DNA of 64,000 nucleotides, taken from NCBI GenBank assembly GCA_030268105.1, contig BSDZ01000019.1:2977501-3041500 (forward strand), read 5' to 3'. The DNA is from Volvox africanus (Eukaryota > Chlorophyta > Chlorophyceae > Chlamydomonadales > Volvocaceae). Of the stretch, positions 1 through 10,100 are shown piece after piece; the stretch's first letter is position 1, and each line of letters begins with the position of its first letter. The position numbers and the translations under genes are program-made. The notes under the pieces were generated by a model. It did not search any database. It was not told where the DNA came from and saw nothing but the letters and a program-made list of their open reading frames with translations.

Positions 1-973
1 CAAGACTCCTTGTTCCACAGCTTCTTTCATGGCTTCTTCTCAAACTCATCTACATAAAAATAATGTGAAGACGAACATCAATGCCAGATGCCATGATACA
101 CATCATTGTCGAAAGTTTTCGTAATCCCGTACATAGCGTAAGTGGCATGGCATGTCCTTTGTCGTAAAACAAATCTTTGGCCCGCGTTTACCCCATATTC
201 CCTTTTTCAAAATACATAGAAAGGATTCTTTTATCAAACAACCTGATCAAAATATGTTGTAAAAAGTTAATGGATGACAAGTAGCAGTACGAGCTCACAA
301 ACCTGGCTTGCAGGCAAGTTCCTCCTTTTGGGTGGCCTTCACCTTTTCGTACCTTGCATGTTGGGCATTGTAATTCGTTGCGTATCTACAAAGTACATGG
401 GATGCACCGAATAAAAGTGCTTACTTTTTATACTGTGCATGCTTCATTCTATTGTTGTCTGTCCCCACTGAAAGTAAGCTAATGATATGGATGGCATGTA
501 TGATGACCACAAACAAGATAATCACTAGAAGCATAACAGTAGGAAAATAAACATGTACTTACTTTTGCCATTTCTTCTTGAAGCAGTCGACCGTAACTCT
601 TGGCTGTAAGTCAGCCACTTGTGCAAAGCCAGCAGCAAAGCACTTATCCCAAACGGGCTGCAGATGCGGCACACGTTGAATATCCTTCGCATTGAGGACC
701 CGTGGATTCTTCAGGCTGCTGTCGAGGTTGTACGGCACGTTGTCGCGGACGGCTTTGTTGATGGCGGCCTGCTCATATGACCTGTTCCGCTTTGATGGCT
801 CACCACGATCATGATCCTTTCGTATACTGATTCTGCTTACTTCAGGGGATACCAATTGAACAGATGGCTGTTTTAGGGATATATGGATAGTTAGTTTCTT
901 CTGAGCCTGGTTCCAAGCCCTCCCCTTAAAATGTGCATGACGTTTTTTATGCGATGACAAAATAATAACCGTG
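1..973 (-). pseudogene. Decayed multi-exon gene of the macrosatellite, copy U0 (partial)
   Basis: Same gene as the copy described in full at 13373-14782. The large exon lies at about 558-973 on the minus strand. Its downstream exons run towards position 1, where the window cuts the gene. The exon just before the window edge carries the same in-frame TGA seen in every other copy. Function not recognised. Confidence 0.6.
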
Positions 974-1090
974 CTGAAAATTGTGGCGTGAATCCGTTGA
1001 AGTATTCATTCCCGTGCAGCGATTGAACTAATCTGCCTTGCAATATGTCTGGATTTGGGAAGCATTGGGGTCATAGAGTATGTCTCACAC

Positions 1091-1142
1091 ATGGTCAATT
1101 TTCATGGTCAATTTTCATGGTCAATTTTTATGGTCAATTTTC
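1091..1142 (-). repeat. 14-bp minisatellite, 4 copies
   Basis: Tandem copies of a 14-bp motif (CATGGTCAATTTT on this strand), lying just upstream of the large exon of the satellite gene. Units U0, U1 and U2 carry four copies; U3, U4 and U5 carry three. Confidence 0.85.
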
Positions 1143-1667
1143 ACACCTACACAAAGCTGCTATGGTGCTTGCCGGAAAAGGCTATATAATTTTGGGGGCC
1201 TGCTCGATGTGTAACTGTGGCTCTTGGTGACTTTGTTTGGGTCTCCATCTGGAAACATAGTTGCCTGGCTACTGTGTAAGGTTTGCTGTTGCCAACTTTC
1301 TGCGATCCTTACCCACGCTTGCTAACTCTGGCAGCTTGCTGCTCAATAATTAGAAACCCTTCCATAACTAGAAAGGTAGCCATGAACAGACATGTGTGGC
1401 ACTTAAGAGTTTTATGTTACAAAGTAAGCCACATGTACAGGTTCTAAATCCATATAATGGTAGCGATTTAGCAATTTTAACAAGCGTTCACCAGAGCAAT
1501 CTCTTGTACAACGACTAGTATTCATAGCGCTATCCTAAATTGAAATTAACTTTGAAGATATTTTATGCACAAAGTCTCCAATGCTACTGCACAATAAGAG
1601 CAAGTAAGAAAACTAAATAAATCCGGCGAACCCGTGCTCCGAACATTATTATGCGCTATCTACATAA

Positions 1668-2060
1668 ACTTTGCGTAAACTGCGTTACAGTGCGTTAGGT
1701 GCGTATGGTAACGCACTGTACGCAAGATATACGCAAGCTGTTTGCGTAAAGTTAACGCGTGCGGTAGGTTTGCGATCGCATGCGTTAGGTTTGCGTACAG
1801 CTCGCGTTAGAACATACGCAAGCCCCCGATTTTCGAGCACCACGAAACGTAATAAAAATTGCAGGGAACTTTTATACTCATTATAAATATTGTTTTCATT
1901 TAAACAAACTTGAAACGACGCACTATAACAGTCGTTCTGTCAAGTTTTCTATTTCTTTGTGTTAGGCTTGCATTAGGCTAACGCAATCTCTAACGCACAA
2001 AACGCAGCCTTACGCACACATACGCGCCCTAACGCAGCCTAACGCGAGCCTAACGCACGA
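1668..2060. repeat. GCGTTA/TAACGC motif cluster
   Basis: A dense cluster of short words built on GCGTTA, GCGTAA and their complements, in both orientations, flanking an AT-rich core. It is repeated in every macrosatellite unit. It may be a foldback or MITE-like element or a protein-binding array; the sequence does not decide. Confidence 0.55.
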
Positions 2061-2320
2061 ATCTCTTGTTATAGTGTTAATATACTCGATGATTAATATT
2101 TATGTGCTTCTAACGGATCCTTTTCTGCTGACTAGCATGGATCGTAGGTATGATGCGGATGTACGCCACGTTTGACTCTTTTGGATGGCAACAAAATCGA
2201 TTTTGTTGACTGAAATTTTGGGACACCTAAGTATTACCGGTGTTACTGACGACCTTATCTCAAATAAGTGATAAGCATGATGGGGTTGATCCCATAGTCG
2301 TCTAAGTGTTCAGGTTATCC

Positions 2321-4408
2321 TCTATATACACTATATACGTATGTATGTCCATATCTGTATGGATACATATGGTATACTGTACTGTAGTATATAGTATATC
2401 TACTACTGATACCTACAGTGGATATAGATATGTAGATACTATATGGATCTACCTATATACTGTATATCACTACCTATACACTACCTATATATACCACATG
2501 TATGTGATACGTATGTGTGGTATATAGGTATACCACGATATATACGGTATACATACCGGTGTGTCATATACGTGTATGGTGTACATATCGGTATAGTATG
2601 GATACGGTACCGGTACGTGTATGTCACGTATGTGACCACGTATATACGAGTATATATACCGGTATGTGTATACACATGGTGTACGGTATGTATATGTATC
2701 ACGTATGGTATATGGTGTAGTATACATATATACGTGTGCTACACGGTGGTGTATTACCATATATGTATATACATATACGGTACATATATGTAGTATATCT
2801 GGTGTATACACCATACCGTATGTGTATATGTATACACCGGTATATATGTATACACCGGTATATGTATATACGGTATACCGGTATGGTATATACGTATACC
2901 GTATATACATACCGGTATATATGGTATATACATACGTACGGTATATATGGTATATACATATACGGTATGTATATGTATATATACCGGTATATACATATAT
3001 GTACCATACGTATGTATACCGGTACATATGTGGTACCACATATGTGTGGTACCGTATACGGTACATGTGTACCATATATACATGTATACCATGGGTATGT
3101 ATACACCGGTGTGTATACATATACATACCATATATGGTGTCGATACACCGGCACATGTATATATGTATACTATATGTATATATAGTATACATGTGTATAC
3201 ACCATACTACTGTGTATAGTACACCATAGTATGGTGGTGTATATACCATATACTACATATATAGTACACGGTATATACCATACGTGTATATACATATACA
3301 CATGGTATATATATGTATACGTATGGTGTATACGGTATACACATACCATACGTATATACGTATGTACCGGTATACACCGTTACCATACGTATGGTATATA
3401 CCGGTATGGTGTATATACCATACCGGTATATACATATACGGTGGTGTATATACCACCGTATACATATATGTGTATATACATACATGTATATACACGGTGG
3501 TGTATATACCATATATACTGTGGTATATACTATATGGTATATACACCACCGTACACTACATATATACTGTGGTACACCACATAGTATACTATATACACCA
3601 TACACCGGTATATATGGTGTATATGGTATATATATATATATGGTATATACACGGTATATACCGTACGTGTACGGTATATATACCGGGTGATACCGGATAC
3701 ATACCGGTATACATACCGGTATACACCCGGATACATACCGGGTGGGTATGTCATACCCACCGGTACCGGATGACCGGTACACCATATGTATACATACGGG
3801 TGTCACGGTATATGTATATACATATGACGGTACACACGGTATGACATACCGGTATATACCGTATAGGTGGTACCGGTATATAGGTACCTGTGGTATATAC
3901 CACCTATATCCACCTATGTGGTATATACTATATATCATACTATACATAGGTAGTATAGTATATAGTATAACCACTAGTATATAGTATATATCATAGGTGA
4001 TCAGTACACTGTGATCATCATATATGATACCTATACTATAGGTATACTATAGTAGATCTATATAGTGTATACCTATGTAGATACTACATACACACATATA
4101 GATACTATAGGATATATATGGTACTATACAGTACCATATGATATACTGGTATATAGTACTATATAGTACCATATACTAAACATATGGATATATATATATA
4201 TATATATGATATCTATATCATATACATACATATATGGTATTGTATATGTACACGTGACACTATATACGTATCCTATATACTATATACTATATAGTATATA
4301 GGACGTATATACTATATACTATATAGGTACCACTATCTATACGTATAGACCATCTGATCTATACATGATCCCCTATGATATAGGGGATCATGTGGATGTA
4401 TATAGGTG
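2321..4408. repeat. Low-complexity block of self-complementary words
   Basis: About 2.1 kb made almost wholly of words such as TATA, GTATAC, CCGG, GGTACC, CATATG and ACGT. From about 2341 to 3968 I find only one AA/TT step (a TT near 3380), against roughly one in eight expected by chance. AG/CT and GA/TC steps are also scarce. Both strands therefore look alike and give long tyrosine-rich open frames in several frames, none of them protein-like. From about 3970 the pattern loosens into TATAGT/ACTATA words. It is either an AT-rich palindromic repeat at an inversion point or an assembly artefact. Confidence 0.75.
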
Positions 4409-4529
4409 ACCCCCGGCGGGGGGGCGGGGCCCCCGGTATACCGACCATATACCGGCCCGCCGGCCCCCCCGGGCCCCGGGGGGGGCCCCAGGCCCGCCGG
4501 CGCCCGGCCGCCCGCCCGGCGGCCCGGCC
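4409..4529. repeat. GC-only low-complexity tract
   Basis: Nearly pure G and C, broken by one short GGTATACC-like stretch. It joins the low-complexity block directly to a truncated copia gene. It has no homology to copia, although it happens to keep an open frame into it. Possible low-quality consensus. Confidence 0.7.
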
Positions 4530-6163
4530 TCCGTGATCGAAAACGGCCGTCCGAGTGGTGGCGCAGTGAGGACCCTAGGTCTGTTGCCGGCAAGGTCCAT
4601 GTGGCTGCCGCAACCAAAGTGTCTGAGCCCAACACTTATGCTGAAGCGGTGTCTGGGGCGCAGGCCAGCGAGTGGAAAAGGGCTATGGATGACGAAATTA
4701 ACTCTCAGTTGGCAAATGGAACCTGGACCTTAGAAACACCCCCGCCAGGCACGAAGCTTATTCCATGTCGCTGGGTGTATAAGGTGAAACACAATCCAGA
4801 TGGTAGTGTTGAGCGGTTTAAAGCGCGCTTGGTCGCAAAAGGGTTTGTACAGCGCGAGGGGGTGGATTATGGTGAGCTCTTTGCGCCTACGTCCCGTAGC
4901 TCATCTTTTCGAGTCCTTTTAGCGGTTGCAGCGGCTAGAAAAATGCCCATTCACCAGCTAGATGTGACGACTGCGTTCTTGAATGGAGAACTGAAGGAGG
5001 ATCTTTGGATGGAGCAGCCACCGGGGTACGAATCGGAAACTCCAGGCCTGGCCTGTCACCTGCATAAGTCCATCTATGGTCTAAAGCAGGCACCACGGTG
5101 CTGGTATGATAAGTTGTGTGAGAAGTTTGCCGAGATTGGGCTGTTCCCGTCTAAATCAGATCCGGCTATGTTTCTGAAGGTTGATGAAAGGGGAGTGGTG
5201 GTTGCATTGGTTCATGTGGATGATACGTGTGTGGCCTCAGATGATTTAGAATTGGTGCGGAAGGTGAAAGAGGCGATTGGTCAGTGCTTCAAGATTCGGG
5301 ACCTAGGGGAGGCACGAGTGTTTTTGGGCATGGATATTCGTCGAGAGAAGGATGGCGATATTGTGTTGAGTCAATCTCGTTATATTGAGCAGATTCTGGA
5401 GCGGCACAACATGCTGGATGCCAAAGATCGGGCAACTCCTCTGGCAATGGGTACAAGGGCTGCCCCAGTGACTGATGATGAAGGCAAACTGCTGGAGGAC
5501 CCAACGCCTTACCGAGATCTGGTGGGAGAACTCAACTACCTTGCAGTGAGTACACGTCCCGACCTGGCCTATGCCCTGAGTGTGCTTTCCCGGTCCATGG
5601 CTAAGCCTACCCGCGCTGCAATGAGTGCGGCAAAGGGAGTGCTGCGGTACCTGGCGGGTACTCGGGAGATGGGTCTTCGGTTTCCTGGCGGACAAGGGCT
5701 GCAGCTGGATGGCTACAGTGATTCGGATTGGGCAGGAGACACAGTTACCCGCAGGTCAACAACTGGGTATGTTTTCCGAGTGAACGGTACTGCGATAAGC
5801 TGGAGCAGCCAGCTGCAGCGTACCGTGGCAGCATCATCAGTGGAGGCAGAGTATCAAGCTCTTTCCAGTGCGGTGAGAGAAGCCCTTTGGCTGTCAAAGC
5901 TGTCTGACGATCTGAAGATCGGCACCTCCCCCTCGATTATTAAGGTGGATTCCCAGGGGGCGATGAATATCAGCAACAACCCTATGACGTCCCAGCGGTC
6001 CAAGCATATTGATGTGATGCATCATCTAGTCAGAGAGCGGGTCGCAAGTGGGGAGGTTGAGCTTAGGTACTGCCCTACGGAGAAGATGGTGGCTGATGTG
6101 ATGACGAAGGCCTTGGGTGAAGCCAAGTTCAAGTGGTGCTGTGCCTCCATGGGTGTAGTCTAG
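4530..6163 (+). pseudogene. Copia family 1 pol, 5'-truncated (RT and RNase H)
   Basis: Matches the last ~540 codons of the 1400-codon copia 1 polyprotein, starting at the VRDRKRPSEW segment. It keeps the reverse transcriptase region with the HVDD catalytic motif and the RNase H region (DSDWAGD, EAEY and VDSQGA motifs) to the natural stop. Gag, protease and integrase are missing. The open frame continues upstream into the GC-only tract, but that part is not copia. It is followed by the polypurine tract and an LTR, so only the 5' end is lost. The break coincides with the start of anomalous sequence, so the truncation may be an assembly effect. Confidence 0.85.
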
Positions 6164-6185
6164 TGGGGTTTGCACCGAGGGGGCG

Positions 6186-6488
6186 TGTTAAGTCTTGGAC
6201 GGTGCAAACATTGGTTGCCACAACCTTGGAACTGTCCTAGAGAAGGAGCTCGGAGCTGTCCTAGAGAAGGAGCTTGGAACTGTCCTAGAGTTAAGTGGAG
6301 CCATCCGAGAGGACAACCGGGCGGAACTCTTGGAATAGCTAACAGCAGGCAATAATAGTATTTAAGGGTGCATAAACTCTGCAATAGTCACCCAACAGCT
6401 AGCAATCGTCTAGTGTCTTATACATCTGACCTCCTCTGACCTCTGTAATACTTCATAGCAGCTTTATACTTCCTTGATCTCCTTAACA
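6186..6488 (+). repeat. Copia 1 LTR, canonical (303 bp)
   Basis: Begins TGTTAAG and ends CTTAACA (inverted termini) and follows the polypurine tract GAGGGGGCG. U3 holds about 2.5 direct copies of a ~24-bp motif containing CTGTCCTAGAGAAGGAGC. A TATTTAAG box lies at 6359-6366, a likely Pol II promoter. It serves as 3' LTR of the truncated copy and is followed directly by a primer-binding site. Confidence 0.9.
6359..6366 (+). promoter_or_regulatory. LTR TATA-like box
   Basis: TATTTAAG lies about two-fifths of the way from the 3' end of the LTR. It is conserved in every copia 1 LTR, including the variant LTR whose U3 is otherwise unrelated. Inferred core promoter of the element; R would start shortly downstream. 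Confidence 0.5.
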
Positions 6489-6558
6489 GGTTATGAGCCC
6501 CGAGCGCACGTGCGCGGCTGGCCGGGAGGTCGCCGGTTCGAATCCCGCTGGCTGTTGA
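6489..6558 (+). mobile_element. PBS plus TRIM-like interior (chimeric with copia LTR)
   Basis: The copia LTR is followed by GGTTATGAGCCCC (the PBS) and then by the interior of the miniature LTR element seen at 52879-52951, not by copia gag. It includes a 12-bp perfect palindrome GCGCACGTGCGC and a Pol III B-box match GGTTCGAATCC at about 6535-6545. It stops at GCTGTTGACC, where GC-only sequence begins. Confidence 0.75.
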
Positions 6559-6717
6559 CCCGCCGGCGGGGCCCCGGGGCGGCCGCCCGGCGCGGCCGGG
6601 GCCCCGCCCGGCCCCGGCCCGGCCCGCTCAACGGGGCCCCGGGGCCCCGCCCTCCGGGGCCCCGGGCGGGCGGGGCGGGCCGGGGGCCCCCGGGGCCGGG
6701 GCGGGCCCCCGGGGGCC
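6559..6717. repeat. GC-only low-complexity tract
   Basis: About 160 bp of nearly pure G and C with only a handful of A or T. It lies between the TRIM-like interior and the next LTR. It contains no motif that I recognise. As at 4409-4529, a real GC-rich repeat or unreliable consensus are both possible. Confidence 0.65.
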
Positions 6718-6720
6718 TCG

Positions 6721-7068
6721 TGTTAAGTTGTGGACGGTGCAAACCGTCACAGTTACCGATCTAGCAGTTGCAGGGCGGCAATTGTGACAGGCAGTTGCAG
6801 TGTGCAAGGTGATAGGTGCTGAGCAGCCGCCAAGTGGTAGGAAGTTGCTGGTGGTAGGTGCTGGGCAACTACCCAATGGTAGAGAGCTGCATACTGCAGT
6901 GCTCCAGGGAGTGGTTGATCAGAAGCCATCAGAACTAGTATTTAAGGGTACCTGAGCTCTGCAATAGTCACCCAACAGCTAGCAATCGTCTAGTGTCTTA
7001 TACATCTGACCTCCTCTGACCTCTGTAATACTTTATAGCAGCTTTATACTTCCTTGATCTCCTTAACA
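6721..7068 (+). repeat. Copia 1 LTR with a different U3 (348 bp)
   Basis: Shares the first ~24 bp (but TGTTAAGTTG, not TGTTAAGTCT) and everything from TAGTATTTAAGGG onward with the canonical LTR. The ~200 bp between (about 6746-6938) are unrelated. That segment contains an imperfect ~40-bp tandem duplication around GGTAGGTGCTG. It acts as 5' LTR of the full-length copy F. The pattern fits U3 replacement by recombination. Confidence 0.85.
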
Positions 7069-7082
7069 GGTTATGAGCCCCG
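7069..7082 (+). other. Primer-binding site (tRNA-Met anticodon-arm type)
   Basis: GGTTATGAGCCCCG starts immediately after the LTR. Its complement reads GGGGCTCATAACC, which resembles the anticodon arm of tRNA-Met (CAT anticodon) and not a tRNA 3' end. This is the half-tRNA priming known for Drosophila copia. The same site occurs at 6489, 35374 and 52879 (+) and, on the minus strand, at 20045-20057, 24653-24665, 28289-28301, 31925-31937 and 56351-56363. Confidence 0.75.
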
Positions 7083-7112
7083 CCTGGGCGCTCTGAGAGA
7101 ACCAAGAACATC

Positions 7113-10100
7113 ATGGGCAAGGACAAGTTGGCAGAACCCCTCGATCTCAACAACTACTCTACATGGACCTATCGGTTTGAGAACCTGAGTGCTGAGCACA
7201 ACTTGAAGAGGGCTCTGTTGACTGAGCCGGTTACAGATGAAGAGGTCGCTGCATCGGAGCGAGTGAAGACTCTGCTGGTGAAGAATGTGAAGGACTGCCA
7301 TCTGCCGGTCATCAAGGCATCGCCGAACGCCAAAATGGCGTGGGATGGCCTTGCTGCGATTTTTGCCGCCAACAACCATGCCCGCAGATCTCAGCTGCGT
7401 CAGGAGTATACTAAGCTGGCGATGAAGAAGGGAGAGGCCCTGCCGGTGTACCTTGCAAGAGTGCGGGAGCTACACACAGATCTGCTGAAGGTGGGCCAGG
7501 CCACCAGTGAACAAGACATGACGTATGCAATGCTGACGGGTCTACCTCAGAAGTATGAGGTGATAGTGTCGATTTTGACGACACAGTCTGGTGAGCTTAC
7601 GCTGTCTAGTGCAACCGCACAACTGCTGGCGTTCGAAGCTAGGGTAGGGAGCATGCATGAGGCCTCTACCAGCTCGTCTGCTTTTGTCAGTGCGGGTAGG
7701 GGAAGCTCAGCCACAGGAAGTGCGCCCCGACGTGGAGGAAGCCACGTCCGCGGCGGATCAAGGGAGCCACTGCAGTGCTGGAACTGTGGAAAGCCCGGGC
7801 ATCTGGAGAGGGGGTGCACTGCCCCCAGGATGGCTCAGAGGTCTGGCTCATGGAGCTCGGCGCCTAGAGGTCCCGGTTATGGGTCAGGCGGCCTGGAGCG
7901 CACAAGAATGGGCGGCCATGGAGAGGCCGCGGGCGGGCCCAGCTTGGGGAGCGACCGCCGAGGTTATGGCCGGCACGACCATGTGGACGGTGCCGGCGAC
8001 AGGGGCAATGCTAGCCCGAGGAACTTTGCCTTTGTGGCATCTGGGTCTGACCGCCTGAAAGGTTGGTACCTGGATTCTGGTGCATCTCATCATCTGACAT
8101 ATGATGCAGATCAGATAGTGGACGTCCGCGAGCTGGCGGAGTCAGAAAAGTTTGAGATCCTGAGTGTGAACGGGGGGATCATCAGGCCCACAGCGGTAGG
8201 GACTCTGAGGCTTATCCCCGGGGTCAATATGCATGCACGGGTGACGGTGGAAGAGGTGTATCTTGTTCCTGACAGCTTTGCAAATGTGCTGTCAGTTGCT
8301 GCCCTGGATAAGCAGGGTGGGTCAGTTTGCTTTGAGGATGGCCAAGTCACTATGCGCAAGGGTGGTGAGAAGATTCTGACGGGCCAGCGCTTGGGCGACC
8401 TGTATGCCCTATCATGTTTTTCGATTCCCAGGTCTGCTTCCAGGTTGAGATACACCCAGCCTTTTGGTGGAGTGGCTCATGGGAAGTCTGCATCTGAATC
8501 AATGGACTTGTGGCACCGCCGGTATGGACACCTTGGCCTAGGTAATCTTGAGAGGTTGGTGGGTGAAGGCATGGTGTCAGGGGTGCGTTTTGCAAAGGAG
8601 CAGGTGAAGGGAGCCGGAGATGCGGGTGTGTGCGAGCCATGTGTGATGTCACGGCAGCGCCGAGGGCCCTTCCCATCAACTGGGCATAAGGTGGATCAAC
8701 CACTAGCTCTTATTCATCTTGATGTTTGTGGTCCGATGCCTGAGCGAACACCAACGGGTTCCCTCTACCTAACTGTCTTGTTGGATGACTATACTGGTTT
8801 TTCGGCTGTAGCCTTTACACCTACCAAGGAAGCGGTGAAGGACAAGGTGATGACTATGGTGAATCAGCTGGAGACGTACAGTGGTTTTCGGGTCAAGGAG
8901 GTACGGTCTGATCAAGGGGGTGAGTTCATTAACAGTCCCCTGCAGGAGTTTTTCCGTACGAAAGGGATTCGGCATGGGCCTACGGTGGGGTATGCCCCCG
9001 AGCAGAATGGAGCTGCTGAGCGCTTGAATAGGACTCTGTTAGAGAAGATGCGTGCTCTATTGGCTGAGTCTCAACTTCCCCAATGCATGTGGGCTGAGGC
9101 TGTCTCTACGGCGAATTACCTTCGGAATATTTCACCTGTGTCCGGTCGGCCCTGCACCCCGTATGAAGCTTTCTCAGGGGAACATCCTGATGTGAGTCAT
9201 CTGCGTGTGTTTGGATGTACGGCATGTGTCCATATCCCCAAGGAGAAGCGCAATAAATTAGATCCGGTAAGTCGCAAGGGTGTTCTGGTTGGGTACGGCG
9301 ATGCAGGCCAGTACCGTATCCTTTTTTCAGACAATGTAGTGTCGGTGCACTCTGATGTCACCTTTGATGAGCGGAATGTCGGTGAGAAAGCACAGCAAGC
9401 TAGTCGTGCAAAGAAGTCCGTAAGGTGGCGCAACCCCGTAGACAGTACGCCTGATTCTGATAGTGATAGTGATGATGATGATGATAATGATGAGTGGGAA
9501 CCGGCCCCTCACACCCAAGGTGGCGGATCCTCTACTGGTGCAGGAGGTTCAGGGGATAACAGCGGCGGACCAACAGGGGGTGGTGATGCTTCCGGAGCAG
9601 GTCCCTCGGGGAGTTCGTCCGGTGCTGGCCCCTCTGTGGGTGCTGCCGGTGCGAGTAACAATTTTGAGTCTAGGTACCCTGTCCGTGATCGAAAATGGCC
9701 GTCCGAGTGGTGGCGCAGTGAGGACCCTAGGTCTGTTGCCGGCCGGGTCCATGTGGCTGCCGCAACCAAAGTGTCCGAGCCCAACACTTATGCTGAAGCG
9801 GTGTCTGGGGCGCAGACCAGCGAGTGGAAAAGGGCTATGGATGACGAAATTAACTCTCAGTTGGCAAATGGAACCTGGACCTTAGAAACACCCCCGCCAG
9901 GCACGAAGCTTATTCCATGTCGCTGGGTGTATAAGGTGAAACACAATCCAGATGGTAGTGTTGAGCGGTTTAAAGCGCGCTTGGTCGCAAAAGGGTTTGT
10001 ACAGCGCGAGGGGGTGGATTATGGTGAGCTCTTTGCGCCTACGTCCCGTAGCTCATCTTTTCGAGTCCTTTTAGCGGTTGCAGCGGCTAGAAAAATGCCC

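Larger units (their letters stand above)
1..2320 (-). repeat. Macrosatellite unit U0, partial, inverted
   Basis: This is the reverse complement of about 12036-14345, seen from shared landmarks: the 133-codon exon, the 14-bp minisatellite and the GCGTTA cluster. It is the only unit in the window in this orientation. It ends abruptly at the sequence TTATCCTC, where the low-complexity block begins. It carries small differences from U1, so it is a separate copy and not a simple mirror. Confidence 0.9.

Noticed and set aside
1045..1230. Small 61-codon frame opposite the satellite gene
   Set aside because: It overlaps the minisatellite and is broken or altered between units.
2306..3984. Long tyrosine- and isoleucine-rich open frames on both strands
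   Set aside because: They are a by-product of TATA/GTAC-type words that lack stop codons in several frames at once; there is no domain and no codon bias.
4406..4529. Pro/Gly-rich N-terminal extension of the truncated copia frame
   Set aside because: It is encoded by the GC-only tract and has no match in any other copia copy.
6489..6560. A genuine tRNA gene with the B box GGTTCGAATCC
   Set aside because: No intact cloverleaf: the A-box-like and B-box segments are too close and the anticodon arm is not in the sense orientation. Kept only as a tRNA-like module of the TRIM.
8111..9885. Secondary open frames of 60-140 codons antisense or out of frame inside copia copies
   Set aside because: They recur only because the copia sequence recurs; none has a recognisable protein.
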